Shown piece by piece: positions 44,280 through 54,168 of a stretch of 64,000 nt of DNA. A program made the position numbers and the translations under genes. The stretch lies in NCBI GenBank assembly GCA_964524835.1, contig CAZGEG010000004.1:1-64000 (forward strand), read 5' to 3'. The notes below the pieces were generated by a model. The model did no database searches. It saw only the letters and a program-made list of their open reading frames with translations, and was not told where the DNA came from. Each line of letters starts with the position of its first letter. Within the stretch, counting starts at the first letter, position 1. This stretch comes from JACRCG01 sp964524835 (GTDB lineage: Bacteria; Desulfobacterota; Desulfuromonadia; Geobacterales; Pseudopelobacteraceae).

Positions 44280-46010
44280 TTACTCTGCGTGTACCAAAGC
44301 TGCATCTATCAACTGCTTGACGGTTGCTGCCGCTTCCTCCAGCGAAAGCGACAGCACCTCTCCGGTCGAGCGGATCTTCATTTCCACCCTACCTTCGGCC
44401 AACCCTTTGCTGCCGACGACGATGCGGAGCGGAATCCCGATCAGGTCGTTATCCTTGAACTTGACTCCCGGGCGTTCGTCGCGGTCATCGAAAAGCACCT
44501 CGACCCCGAGTTTCTCAAGCTGGAAATAGATCTCTTCGGCTGCAGCCATGACACCGGAGTCCTTGGTGTTGACAGCGACTACCGAACAGTGAAAGGGCGC
44601 AATCGGAATGGGGAAAATGATACCGTTTTCGTCATGGTTCTGCTCGATCGCCGCCGCAACGGTCCGGCCGATGCCGATGCCGTAGCATCCCATGAAGATA
44701 ATCTGCTCCCTGCCGTTGGCATCTAGGTAGGTAGCGCTCAGTGCCTTGGAGTATTTCGTTCCGAGCTTGAACACATGCCCGACTTCGATACCGCGCCACA
44801 TCTCGAGTTTTCCGGAGTCGCAGCGCGGACAGGCGTCGCCGGCGGCAACGGTACGGATATCGACAAATTCGGGCACCTTGAAGTCACGGCCGCACTCTGC
44901 GTTGATGTAATGCTGATCCTTTTCATTGGCACCCATAACGACTTTGGTCATGCCCTGGATGACCCGGTCGGCAACCACCGGAATGTCCTGTCTGAGCCCG
45001 ATCGGACCCAGAAAACCGACGGGCGAACCGGTACAGGCAAGGATCTGTTCCTCGGTCGCCATCTGGATTTCGTCCCATCCAAGATGATTCTTCAGCTTGA
45101 GTTCGTTAAGTTCATGATCACCGCGCAGCAGTGCCATCGCCAGATCACCTTTGTCGGAAGCGTACACGAGCGTTTTTACCGTCCGCTCAGTCGCAATGTT
45201 TAGAAAAGCGGCAACATCGGCAATGGTTTTCATATCCGGTGTCGATACCTTCTGTAACGGTTCAGCAATTGCTTCGCATGCTGCTGTAAACAAAGGAGAT
45301 TCCGCTTTTTCAACATTAGCGGCGTAGCGGCATGCATCGCAGGAAACGATGGCGTCTTCACCGGAATCCGCCAGCACCATGAACTCATGTGAAAAAGATC
45401 CGCCGATGCTGCCGGTGTCGGCTTCGACCGCTCTGAAATTGAGTCCGCACCGCTCGAAGATGCGCATATACGCATTAAACATCTTGCTGTAGGAAAGATC
45501 CGCGGCGGCGCTGTCAACGTCGAAAGAATAGGCGTCCTTCATGATGAACTCACGACCGCGCATCAGGCCGAAACGGGGACGAATCTCGTCGCGGAATTTG
45601 GTCTGGATCTGATAGAAATTAACCGGCATCTGGCGATAGCTTTTAATTTCGCGCCGCACCATGTCGGTAATGACCTCTTCATGGGTCGGTCCCATGCAGA
45701 ATTCAGCCTCTTTGCGGTCTTTGAAGCGCAGCAGTTCCTTGCCGTAAAAAGCCCAGCGCCCCGACTCCTGCCACAACTCAGCCGGCTGGACGCTCGGCAT
45801 CAGCATCTCGATCGCATCGGCCTTGTTCATCTCTTCGCGGACGATGTTCTCGAACTTGCGAATCGAGCGGAGGCCAAGCGGCAGGTAGTTGTAGATACCT
45901 GAAGCGAGCTTGCGGATCATCCCGGCTCGCAGCATCAGCTGGTGAGAAACCACCTCGGCGTCAGACGGAGTTTCCTTGATGGTCGGTATGAAATAGCGTG
46001 AATACAACAT
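44280..46010 (-). CDS. proS: Prolyl-tRNA synthetase (bacterial type)
   Basis: This 576-aa class II synthetase charges tRNA-Pro. Motif 1 is near residues 60-80, motif 2 is FRDEIRPRFGLMRGREFIMKD, and motif 3 is the GIGRTVAAAIEQ region. It carries the large editing insertion (about 225-400) that marks the bacterial type, and a C-terminal anticodon-binding domain. The length matches. It is followed by paaK after 28 bases. Confidence 0.97.
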   Translation of the reverse strand: MLYSRYFIPTIKETPSDAEVVSHQLMLRAGMIRKLASGIYNYLPLGLRSIRKFENIVREEMNKADAIEMLMPSVQPAELWQESGRWAFYGKELLRFKDRKEAEFCMGPTHEEVITDMVRREIKSYRQMPVNFYQIQTKFRDEIRPRFGLMRGREFIMKDAYSFDVDSAAADLSYSKMFNAYMRIFERCGLNFRAVEADTGSIGGSFSHEFMVLADSGEDAIVSCDACRYAANVEKAESPLFTAACEAIAEPLQKVSTPDMKTIADVAAFLNIATERTVKTLVYASDKGDLAMALLRGDHELNELKLKNHLGWDEIQMATEEQILACTGSPVGFLGPIGLRQDIPVVADRVIQGMTKVVMGANEKDQHYINAECGRDFKVPEFVDIRTVAAGDACPRCDSGKLEMWRGIEVGHVFKLGTKYSKALSATYLDANGREQIIFMGCYGIGIGRTVAAAIEQNHDENGIIFPIPIAPFHCSVVAVNTKDSGVMAAAEEIYFQLEKLGVEVLFDDRDERPGVKFKDNDLIGIPLRIVVGSKGLAEGRVEMKIRSTGEVLSLSLEEAAATVKQLIDAALVHAE

Positions 46011-46034
46011 TAATAGATCCCCGGAGTGGTACGC

Positions 46035-46433
46035 CTATACCACGTTGAATTTTGTTAAAAGCGTTTTTAAGGCATCAAGCTGAAAAGGCTTGATGATGTA
46101 ATCATCACACTGGTCTTCAAAAAATGTGTCTGCCACCTGCCGCGGCGAGTTGCCGGCCGATATGACCACCGCCTTGACCCGGTCCGCCACCGCGATCGAG
46201 CGGGCGGCCTCCCGTTCGCGGATGGAACGGAGCAACGTATGTCCATCCATTACCGGCATGTAAATATCGAGCAGCACGAGATGATACGGCTGTCCACCCG
46301 TGAAGGCGCGGTCATATTTTTCCAGCGCCTCCGCCCCGTTCTCCGCCAGGTCACATTCGGCGTACTCTGAAATATACTCATTGAGGATGGTGCGGAAGAG
46401 GGGTTCATCATCTACAATCAATACTCGTTTCAT
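46035..46433 (-). CDS. Single-domain response regulator
   Basis: This 132-aa protein is a receiver domain only. It has the acidic pair DDE near the N-terminus, the phospho-acceptor Asp in VLLDIYMPVMDG, a conserved Ser (VVISAGNS), and the Lys in IIKPF. There is no output domain. I chose the ATG at 46433, with GGGGTGG about 7 bases upstream. A GTG at 46442 is possible. It lies between ispG and proS with no kinase near, so its partner is unknown. Confidence 0.9.
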   Translation of the reverse strand: MKRVLIVDDEPLFRTILNEYISEYAECDLAENGAEALEKYDRAFTGGQPYHLVLLDIYMPVMDGHTLLRSIREREAARSIAVADRVKAVVISAGNSPRQVADTFFEDQCDDYIIKPFQLDALKTLLTKFNVV

Positions 46434-46454
46434 AAGCGCCACCCCGTAATGGAA

Positions 46455-47510
46455 CTAATGCCCCTGTAATTTGGATATTTCTTCCATCAATGCGTCGGCC
46501 AGCCTGTCTTCGGGAACCTTACGCACTATTTCGCCGTGGCGGAATACGAGACCCTCCCCTTTTCCCCCGGCGATACCAACATCCGCTTCACGAGCTTCAC
46601 CGGGGCCGTTAACGGCGCACCCCATGACGGCAACCGTAATCTGTTTGTCAACCCCCTGCAGCCGTTTTTCAACATCTTCAGCCACCCGGATCAGGTCAAT
46701 CTGGCACCGTCCGCAGGTGGGGCAGGATACAAAGTTTACCCCGCGCTGACGAAGCCCGACCGCCTTGAGGATGTCATACGCGACCCGCACTTCGTCATTC
46801 GGCGCGCCGGTCAGCGAAACCCGCATCGTGTCGCCGATCCCGTCCGCCAGCAGGATGCCGAGCCCGACTGAAGACTTGATCGTCCCGGAAAAAAGTGTGC
46901 CGGTCTCGGTAATACCGATATGCAGGGGATAGTCTGACTGCTCGGAAAAAAGACGGTACGCGGCGACCGTCTTCATGACATCGGAAGCTTTGAGAGAAAT
47001 CTTTATTTCCCGGTAGTTCAGCTCTTCAAGGATGCGGATATGCCCGAGGGCCGATTCAACCATCGCTTCGGCAGAAGGGTGTCCATAACGCTGCAGCAGC
47101 TCCTTTTCAAGCGAACCGGCATTGACGCCGATCCGGATCGGCACCTTGCGCTCGGCAGCGGACGCAACAATCTCGGCGACTTTCCACTTTTCGCCGATAT
47201 TGCCGGGATTGAGACGCAGACCGTCGATACCCCCCTCGAGTACCTGGAGCGCCAGCTTGTAGTCAAAGTGGATATCGGCGACAACGGGGATGGGGCTCAT
47301 CCGCTTGATCTGCGCCAGGGCGAGGGCGGCATCCTGATCCACCACCGCGCAACGGACTATTTCGCAGCCGACGTCGGCAAGCCCCTTGATCTGGGCGATC
47401 GTAGCAGGCACATCACGGGTGTCGGTGCTGCACATCGACTGCACCGAGCAGGGAGCATCACCGCCGACCGGGACGGAGCCGATATGTATTTGCCTGGTAA
47501 TTTTTTTCAT
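46455..47510 (-). CDS. ispG: 4-hydroxy-3-methylbut-2-enyl diphosphate synthase
   Basis: This 351-aa [4Fe-4S] enzyme of the MEP isoprenoid pathway has the start KKITRQIHIGSVPVGGDAP, the TIM-barrel domain, and the cluster-binding cysteines in CPTCGRC and VMGCAVNGPGEA. I chose the ATG at 47510. A TTG at 47528 is the alternative. The length is typical of the short form. Convergent and divergent neighbours leave it with the receiver gene and proS in one direction. Confidence 0.95.
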   Translation of the reverse strand: MKKITRQIHIGSVPVGGDAPCSVQSMCSTDTRDVPATIAQIKGLADVGCEIVRCAVVDQDAALALAQIKRMSPIPVVADIHFDYKLALQVLEGGIDGLRLNPGNIGEKWKVAEIVASAAERKVPIRIGVNAGSLEKELLQRYGHPSAEAMVESALGHIRILEELNYREIKISLKASDVMKTVAAYRLFSEQSDYPLHIGITETGTLFSGTIKSSVGLGILLADGIGDTMRVSLTGAPNDEVRVAYDILKAVGLRQRGVNFVSCPTCGRCQIDLIRVAEDVEKRLQGVDKQITVAVMGCAVNGPGEAREADVGIAGGKGEGLVFRHGEIVRKVPEDRLADALMEEISKLQGH

Positions 47511-47737
47511 GGAGCGACATAGTGCCAAAGACGTGGGTGAAAGTCAAGAACGGCGCCGTTTCCGAATAAATCATATACCGGCTTGGAGCAGGATCGGCGG
47601 AAAGATTCTGCCGGAGTAAAACATTGGAAACCGGGAAGCCGCCATGTATCAAATTGACTAATTGATCCGAAATGAACTACTATTCCGCCGCACCGAGAAG
47701 CGGTCCGGCTCCGGAAATACGTATGCGAAGGAATGAC

Positions 47738-48544
47738 ATGACCACTGAAGCTCCTGATATCCTTAAAAAAATAGTCGCCCACAAGCAGGTGGAGGTTTTG
47801 GCTGCAAAAGCTGCCGCACCACTAGGCGAGCTGCGATCCCGCATCGCCGATCTGGAGGACGTGCCGCGCGGCTTCGAGCGGCACCTGCGCGAGGCGGTGG
47901 CTTCCGGCTGGACCGCGATCATTGCCGAGGTCAAGAAGGGTTCCCCCAGCAAAGGGGTCATCCGCGAGGATTTCGACCCGCAGGAGATCGCCGGTATCTA
48001 CCGGGACAACGGCGCCACCTGCCTGTCGGTGCTGACGGACGAGCAGTTTTTCCTGGGGCACCTGCGCTACCTGGCCCTGATCCGCGAGGCGGTGTCCCTG
48101 CCGCTGTTGCGCAAGGATTTCATCTGCGATCCGTATCAGATCTATGAGGCCAGAGCCGCAGGGGCCGATGCGATCCTGCTGATCGCCGCGATGCTTGATC
48201 TTGACCAGTTACGCGAGTTCCATGCGGTGGCGGGAGAGGTCCAACTGGATGTGCTGTTGGAAGTACATGACGAAGATGAAATGGAAAAGGCCCTGAAAAC
48301 TGACTGTACCATGATTGGCGTCAACAACCGCAACCTGAGAACGTTTGTCACCGATCTCGGCACAACCGGACGTCTGGCCCGCATGATGCCGGCCGACCGT
48401 TTGCTGGTAACGGAGAGCGGCATAAACAATCGTGACGACATCAACCGTCTTTCGGCAGACGGTGCCAGGGCCTACCTGATCGGCGAGTCAATGATGCGGG
48501 AAGCCGATATCGGCCGGAAACTTCGTGAATTGATCTCGACCTGA
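47738..48544 (+). CDS. trpC: Indole-3-glycerol phosphate synthase
   Basis: This 268-aa TIM-barrel enzyme carries out the fourth committed step of tryptophan synthesis. It has IIAEVKKGSPSKG, LSVLTDEQFF, LLRKDFICDPYQIYEARAAG, and GVNNRNLRTF near the active site. AAGGAATGAC precedes the ATG at 47738. An open frame from 47672 was judged upstream noise. It stands alone: no other trp gene is adjacent. Its stop is 4 bases from the convergent ctpA. Confidence 0.95.
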   Translation: MTTEAPDILKKIVAHKQVEVLAAKAAAPLGELRSRIADLEDVPRGFERHLREAVASGWTAIIAEVKKGSPSKGVIREDFDPQEIAGIYRDNGATCLSVLTDEQFFLGHLRYLALIREAVSLPLLRKDFICDPYQIYEARAAGADAILLIAAMLDLDQLREFHAVAGEVQLDVLLEVHDEDEMEKALKTDCTMIGVNNRNLRTFVTDLGTTGRLARMMPADRLLVTESGINNRDDINRLSADGARAYLIGESMMREADIGRKLRELIST

Positions 48545-48548
48545 TCTG

Positions 48549-49904
48549 CTATTTACCGGTTATCAACCCGCGTTCCTGAAGCAGGGAGAGCGACTGCATT
48601 AGCTCGACCGCACGCCGGAGCTGGAAATCGTTCTGTAAGTCCTGATCAACAGCCGGTTTCTTGACAGCATCGGGCGGCTTGATGTGCAGTTCGCCCGGTT
48701 TTTCAGAGGGCGGCAGACGGTTGTCCAGATCTTTTTCCTTGATCTCCCCTCGACTCGGCTGTACCGGTGTTAGTTCCGCTTTGATCGCAGAGACCTCGAT
48801 ATCAGGGACAATTCCTTTTGCCTGGATGGATCGTCCGCTCGGGGTATAATAGCGTGCCGTAGTCAGTTTCAGAGCGGCATTGCCCTTCATCGGGATGACA
48901 GATTGTACCGAACCTTTGCCGAAACTCTGCGTGCCCATGATGATGGCCCGTTTGTGATCCTGCAGGGCACCGGCGACAATTTCAGAGGCGCTGGCACTGC
49001 CGCCGTTAATGAGCACAACGATCGGATAGCGCGGTTCCTTGGTTCCCAGTGTGGCGTTATAAACCCGGTTGGATTCGGGGGTTCGTCCCCTGATGCTGAC
49101 AATTGCTGTATTGTTGATGTCATCGCCGATATAGCAGTTAACCACTTCGACGCACGAATTTATCAGGCCGCCCGGATTGTAGCGCAGATCCAGGATCAGC
49201 CCCTTCAGCTGTCCACCCGATTTCAGGTGAAGATCTTTCAACGCATCCTTGAATTCTCCTCCGGTTCGTTCCTGAAACTGTGTTATCCGGATGAATCCAT
49301 ATCCCGAATCAAGCAGTTTTGTTTTCAGGCTTTTCAGCTTTATGATGTCACGCACAATCTTGAAAACGAGCGGTCCGGCGTTTTCACCCCGCATGATCGT
49401 CAGGGTCACCGGCGTCCCCTTCTCGCCCCGCATCCTCTTTACCGCGGCGGCGATATTCATCCCGTCGGTCGTCGTCCCGTCGATCTTCCAGATATGATCA
49501 TTAGCCTGAATTCCTGCCCGGAAGGCCGGTGTGTCTTCGATCGGGGCAATAACCGTCAACCGCCCTTCTTTTGTGCCGAGTTCGATCCCGACTCCGCCAA
49601 ACGAGCCCGACATATTCACTTCCATTTCGTGATACGGCTCGGGAGGCAGATAGGCGCTGTGCGGGTCGAGAGCGGCAAGCATACCGTCGACCATCTTAAG
49701 CACCAACTTCTTTGAATCCGGTTTTTCTACGTAATTTTCGAGAACTGACGAATACGCTTCGCGAAGAAGCTTGAGTGCGTCCGCATCATCTAGTGCTTGT
49801 CCCAGCTGACGTCGACCGTAGAAAACAGCGGCCAGACAGAAGACAATCGTCAAGACTATCAACAGGATCGTCTTTGTCGAGCGCTTTTTAAAAACAGGCA
49901 GCAT
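48549..49904 (-). CDS. ctpA: C-terminal processing protease (S41 family)
   Basis: This 451-aa periplasmic serine protease has an N-terminal transmembrane helix (about 12-30), a PDZ domain (about 95-180), and the S41 peptidase core. The catalytic Ser is in NGGSASASEIVAG and the catalytic Lys in GTQSFGKGSVQ, giving the Ser-Lys dyad. A charged C-terminal tail follows. It trims or degrades periplasmic proteins from the C-terminus. It lies 6 bases after the NtrX-like gene, so it is the third gene in ntrY-ntrX-ctpA. Confidence 0.93.
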   Translation of the reverse strand: MLPVFKKRSTKTILLIVLTIVFCLAAVFYGRRQLGQALDDADALKLLREAYSSVLENYVEKPDSKKLVLKMVDGMLAALDPHSAYLPPEPYHEMEVNMSGSFGGVGIELGTKEGRLTVIAPIEDTPAFRAGIQANDHIWKIDGTTTDGMNIAAAVKRMRGEKGTPVTLTIMRGENAGPLVFKIVRDIIKLKSLKTKLLDSGYGFIRITQFQERTGGEFKDALKDLHLKSGGQLKGLILDLRYNPGGLINSCVEVVNCYIGDDINNTAIVSIRGRTPESNRVYNATLGTKEPRYPIVVLINGGSASASEIVAGALQDHKRAIIMGTQSFGKGSVQSVIPMKGNAALKLTTARYYTPSGRSIQAKGIVPDIEVSAIKAELTPVQPSRGEIKEKDLDNRLPPSEKPGELHIKPPDAVKKPAVDQDLQNDFQLRRAVELMQSLSLLQERGLITGK

Positions 49905-49909
49905 TTCAG

Positions 49910-51280
49910 TTATCTCCGTATGTCAATTCCATAATTTTTAATTTTGCGGTGCAGATTGCTCCGTTCAAGTTCAATCAGTTCGGCAGTACGGGAAATATTC
50001 CAATCATTTTCCTCGAGTTTCTGAATTATGAACTCGCGTTCGAAATCCTCACGGGCGTCCCTCAGCGCCGACCGGGTATTGGCAACCTCCGGCAGTGGAG
50101 AAGAACTCCCCGTCAACTGATCACCCGATATGCCGGAAAGGTCATCCGCAGTGATCACTCGCCCCGGAGCCATGATAAGTATCCGTTCCACGACGTTTTT
50201 AAATTCTCGCAGATTTCCCGGCCACGAATACCGCCGCAGCGCCTCTATCGCCTCCGGCAGGAACGCCTTTGCCTCACCCCCTTCCCGACGGAAGAACCGG
50301 GCGACGAAATGCTGAACGAGCGGCCCGATATCTTCCAGGCGCTCACGCAGAGCCGGGGCTCTGAACGGCACCGTGCTCAACTGATAATACAGATCGGAGC
50401 TGAACGTTCCTGCTGCCATTTCCTGCTCTATGGACCGGGATGTAGCGCCGATAATACGGATATCGGCAGCCAGACGACGGTGGCCCCCTACCCGTTCGAA
50501 GACGCCTTCCTGGATGAAGCGGAGAATTTTCATCTGCGTACCCAGCGTCAGATCACTTATTTCATCCAGAAACAGTGTGCCGCCGTCTGCCTGATCGAAG
50601 CGTCCCTTCTTGTGCGACGTTGCGCCGTTGAATGCACCTTTTTCATGGCCGAACAGCTCGCTTTCGATCAGCTCTTCAGGGATCGCGGAGCAGTGTACTG
50701 TTATAAACGGACGGTCCCGACGCGGACTGTTGCAGTGAATGGAACAGGCAATCAACTCCTTTCCGGACCCGTTTTCACCGCTTATCAGCACAGAGGCAGC
50801 TGTTGATGCTACCCGCCTGATCTGCTCACGTACGGCGACAATTTCGGGAGATTCCCCGACTAGTTCATATTCTGCAGTTGCCGAACGCTTCAGTTCGGCA
50901 TTTTCAACAGTCAATTCCTGCAACTTCAGCGCGTTTGCAACGCTTATCAGAACTTTTTCCAGAGAGAGCGGTTTTTCAATAAAGTCGAACGCCCCCAGTT
51001 TGGTGGCACGAACAGCCGTCTCGATAGTGCCATGCCCGGAAATCATGATGACGGTAACCTGCGGAAACTCCCTCTTCAGCTTTTCAAGGGCTTCCAGTCC
51101 GTCCATTCCGGGCATCCAGATATCGAGCAGAATCAGGTCGGGCAGCTCCTGCCGGGCAGTTTCTATCCCTTCGGGACCGCTTTCCGCACACAGAACCTGA
51201 TACCCTTCATCCTCCAGAATTCCGGCCAGCGAGGTTCTGATATCCCTTTCATCGTCAATTATCAAAATCGTATGGTGCAT
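49910..51280 (-). CDS. NtrX-like sigma-54-dependent response regulator
   Basis: This 456-aa protein has a receiver domain (phospho-acceptor Asp in LILLDIWMPGMDG), a AAA+ sigma-54 interaction domain with Walker A SGENGSGKEL and GAFNGATSHKKGRF (a divergent GAFTGA loop), and a C-terminal Fis-like helix-turn-helix ending SNLHRKIKNYGI. GAGGAG lies 5 bases before the ATG. The next gene upstream is an NtrY-like kinase, so the two form a pair. The Thr in GAFTGA, which contacts sigma-54, is Asn here, so activation through sigma-54 needs care. Confidence 0.9.
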   Translation of the reverse strand: MHHTILIIDDERDIRTSLAGILEDEGYQVLCAESGPEGIETARQELPDLILLDIWMPGMDGLEALEKLKREFPQVTVIMISGHGTIETAVRATKLGAFDFIEKPLSLEKVLISVANALKLQELTVENAELKRSATAEYELVGESPEIVAVREQIRRVASTAASVLISGENGSGKELIACSIHCNSPRRDRPFITVHCSAIPEELIESELFGHEKGAFNGATSHKKGRFDQADGGTLFLDEISDLTLGTQMKILRFIQEGVFERVGGHRRLAADIRIIGATSRSIEQEMAAGTFSSDLYYQLSTVPFRAPALRERLEDIGPLVQHFVARFFRREGGEAKAFLPEAIEALRRYSWPGNLREFKNVVERILIMAPGRVITADDLSGISGDQLTGSSSPLPEVANTRSALRDAREDFEREFIIQKLEENDWNISRTAELIELERSNLHRKIKNYGIDIRR

Positions 51281-51307
51281 GACAACTCCTCATGTCGTAG
51301 TATATTC

Positions 51308-53524
51308 TTACCCTGCCGGCAGTTCGATGACAAATACCGAACCGTGCGGCATATTGTCACGAATCCGCACAAATCCGCCATGGTCGGCGACGATGCTGCT
51401 CACAATGGCCAGCCCGAGTCCCGTCCCCCCCTTCTTGGTCGAAAAATAGGGTTCAAACAGGCGCGGTTTGTCCTCCGGTGAAATACCGGGCCCGTCATCA
51501 GCAATATTGATGGTTGCCATTTTCAGGACTTCATCAAAAGATGTGGTCAGGGTAACGGTTCCGTGTCCTGAGGTGGCGGCGACCGCGTTTTCAAGAATGT
51601 TGATCAGAACACGCTTGATTTGATCACGATCAATCAGCATCTGCGGCATATCGGCATCGACGCTGACATTGAACTGCACCCCGCGGTGCGCTTCCTGGTA
51701 CAATGTCAATGATTCACGAACCAAGCCGTTAAGATCATTCGGCTCAGGCTGGATCGCCGGCATGCGGGCAAAGTTGGAGAACTCGTTAACCAGATTTTTC
51801 AGTTCATCGACCGATTTGATAATCATTTCCGTACATTCGTCAAACACTTTCTCATCGTCGCTAAAGCGGGAAAGATAGCGTTTTCTGAGGCGCTGGGCTG
51901 AAAGCTGGATAGGAGTCAGCGGGTTTTTGATTTCGTGGGCTATCCGCCGGGCAACCTCACGCCATGCGGCCATACGCTGGGCACGCATCATCTGTGTCAA
52001 GTCATCTAGCACGGCAACAATCCCCAACATTTCGCCGTTTCCGGCGCGAAGCAGCGTCAGATGCAGTTGCAGGGTAATCCGTGAACCGCGCAGGTCCAGA
52101 AAGACCTGCTTGCTGACCGCCCCCTGTTTCGACTGCAGCAGTTCCCGGATGGAATCCGAGGCAATATCGAGGTGTTTTTCATTGATGACATCGCGATAGT
52201 TTTTACCGAGAACGTTAGCGGCGTTCAAACCGAGCAGGCGTTCGGCGGACGTATTGATCGTGCGCAATAACCCCTCGCTGTCAATGGAGATGACTCCGGC
52301 CGCAATATTGCGCAGCACGATTTCCATATACTGCTGACGGCGTTCGATTTCCCGGTTGCTCCGGAGCAGCTCGAGGTTGGAGACATTCAGGGCTAACTGT
52401 TTGGTACGCAGGTCCTCCGTCATGAGATTGAACGACTGTACCAGCATCCCTATTTCATCAACAGAATAGGACTCGATCCGGACATCGAGGTTGCCGCCCG
52501 CTACGGCGCGGGTTGCATCGACCAGCTCCTGGAGCGGCCGTGTCATGCTGTTGGCCAGATAGACCCCCATCCAGTAAGCAAAAAACACAATCACCATGGC
52601 AATCAAAAAGAGAGTGACGATATATGCGGTCCGGATCGGATTTTTCAAGATCTTGAGCTGACGGAATTCGTGGTACGACTCGGTGATCTCCTTCATTTTG
52701 TTCACGAGTGAATACGGCACGTAATAATTGACGACAACAACGCCGACAATATCGGACTCGTTCCAGGTTGAACGGATCGGCACGATCCCGCGGATCAGAT
52801 CCGCCTTTCCGGCCTGGTTGACCCTGGTCAGCTCTTCTCCCGCCAGACCACGCTTGATGTCTTCCGAAGAAGGGTTGGTGAACTCACCTTTTGGCACCGC
52901 CGGGTTTGTCGCCCGGACCAGTTCCTCCCGCTGGGCGGAATAGACCTCGACCACCCCCAGGTTGTATTCTTTCTGCTTCTGGTGGATAAGCCTTTTGAGC
53001 TGCGGCAGGTTATCTTCGTTAAGGAGTTTTTGCTCTTTAATAAAATTACTGATCTGCTTGCCGTAGTACAGTGAGTTTGATGCCGAGCTTTTGTAGTAGG
53101 TCTGCGCGACTTCAAGCGACTCGCTCAAAGAAGTTTCAACCTGCGTGTTGAACCAGTTGTGCACGGTGTTGTTTATAAAGCCGGCAGCGGCAAAAAAGAG
53201 CAGCAGGGTCGGTACCAGAGAAAGGGCGACGAACGAAAGGACCAGTTTTGTACGCAATTTTTTAGCAAAGGGGTTTGAACGGCTTTCGACAAAAAGCTTT
53301 ACTACATTGCGGCTTACCAGGTACACCAGCAGGATGACAAGGAGGATGACGACGTTGATTACTGCAAAGATAGCGATATTACTCCCAAGCTTGGCACCGG
53401 CGCTCAGCTGAGTCAGGCTGATTTCTGCCTTTGTCAGGAAAATGATCAGTATGACTGCCAGAACAATGACAATCGCTTCACGCAATCTTTTTTTCCGCTC
53501 TTCCTTTGAAACTCTTGTATTCAT
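51308..53524 (-). CDS. NtrY-like membrane sensor histidine kinase
   Basis: This 738-aa kinase has several N-terminal transmembrane helices (about 15-35, 45-70, 90-115 and near 295-320) with a periplasmic sensory loop between them. HAMP (about 320-370), PAS, HisKA with the His in ARRIAHEIKNPLTPI, and HATPase with GTGLGLAIVSSIVADHGG follow. This is the NtrY architecture. I chose the ATG at 53524, with AAGGA upstream. It starts the ntrY-ntrX-ctpA operon. NtrY kinases in other bacteria respond to envelope, redox or nitrogen signals. Confidence 0.9.
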   Translation of the reverse strand: MNTRVSKEERKKRLREAIVIVLAVILIIFLTKAEISLTQLSAGAKLGSNIAIFAVINVVILLVILLVYLVSRNVVKLFVESRSNPFAKKLRTKLVLSFVALSLVPTLLLFFAAAGFINNTVHNWFNTQVETSLSESLEVAQTYYKSSASNSLYYGKQISNFIKEQKLLNEDNLPQLKRLIHQKQKEYNLGVVEVYSAQREELVRATNPAVPKGEFTNPSSEDIKRGLAGEELTRVNQAGKADLIRGIVPIRSTWNESDIVGVVVVNYYVPYSLVNKMKEITESYHEFRQLKILKNPIRTAYIVTLFLIAMVIVFFAYWMGVYLANSMTRPLQELVDATRAVAGGNLDVRIESYSVDEIGMLVQSFNLMTEDLRTKQLALNVSNLELLRSNREIERRQQYMEIVLRNIAAGVISIDSEGLLRTINTSAERLLGLNAANVLGKNYRDVINEKHLDIASDSIRELLQSKQGAVSKQVFLDLRGSRITLQLHLTLLRAGNGEMLGIVAVLDDLTQMMRAQRMAAWREVARRIAHEIKNPLTPIQLSAQRLRKRYLSRFSDDEKVFDECTEMIIKSVDELKNLVNEFSNFARMPAIQPEPNDLNGLVRESLTLYQEAHRGVQFNVSVDADMPQMLIDRDQIKRVLINILENAVAATSGHGTVTLTTSFDEVLKMATINIADDGPGISPEDKPRLFEPYFSTKKGGTGLGLAIVSSIVADHGGFVRIRDNMPHGSVFVIELPAG

Positions 53525-53612
53525 GCAGCCGGTATTCCTTTCTTGAGCCGAAGTGCAGATACTAGCACAGAGTGAGCCTGTTTTAAATCCCATTGTTGCA
53601 TTTTTGCATCAA

Positions 53613-53641
53613 TTGCCGATTGAAATCAGGTATGCTATTGT
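53613..53641 (+). promoter_or_regulatory. Possible promoter of the YaaR-TPR-TatD group
   Basis: TTGCCG (53613-53618) and TATTGT (53636-53641) are 17 bases apart, with TGC before the -10. It lies 33 bases upstream of the first gene. The hexamers are moderate matches only. Confidence 0.35.
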
Positions 53642-53674
53642 CTGCGGCGAATAACTTCCGTTTGGGGTCCACCT

Positions 53675-54121
53675 ATGCGCATACAAGACTCATCGTCATT
53701 ACGCGAACTCGATAAAAAAACGAAGAGTTCCTCATCGATAAAGGGGGCCATGAATTCGTTTTTTGCGGGAGAACTGAGTCACCATGCAGAAGAGGCCGCT
53801 TCGTACCGGGATGACACTGAAGCACTCAGAACCGAAATCGAGACAGCGGGAAATCTGCTGACATCCGAGCCGACGCTGGCTAACTTCAAGCATTTCCGCG
53901 ATCTTCTGAGTACACTTGCAAAGAAGGTGAATGCCGAGGCATACCGTTTGGACAAAGTCGGCGGGACTCCACAGAATCCGCGCTATTTCGAAATAATCAC
54001 GGTAATCAACCGTGAAGCCGACAACCTCTACAACCTTATAGTCAAAGAAAATCGCGATACCATGGCCATTACCGCAAAAGTCATCGGTATCAAGGGGCTT
54101 GTGGTTGATTTAGTTACCTGA
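53675..54121 (+). CDS. YaaR family (DUF327) protein
   Basis: This 148-aa protein is soluble and mostly helical, without a catalytic motif. Its length and the KHFRDLLSTLAKKVNAEAY and YFEIITVINREADNLYNLI segments match the YaaR/DUF327 family. Members are of unknown function, often near genes for DNA processing or flagella. It has GGGG before the ATG and lies 48 bases ahead of the TPR gene on the same strand. Confidence 0.8.
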   Translation: MRIQDSSSLRELDKKTKSSSSIKGAMNSFFAGELSHHAEEAASYRDDTEALRTEIETAGNLLTSEPTLANFKHFRDLLSTLAKKVNAEAYRLDKVGGTPQNPRYFEIITVINREADNLYNLIVKENRDTMAITAKVIGIKGLVVDLVT

Positions 54122-54168
54122 GCAGACGAACCATTTTAAATCAATACCGGGAGCGAAAGGAACAGATC

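Noticed and set aside
49910..53524. The missing PilR partner of PilS
   Set aside because: The sigma-54-type regulator at 49910 is paired with an NtrY-like kinase and ctpA, so it is best read as NtrX.
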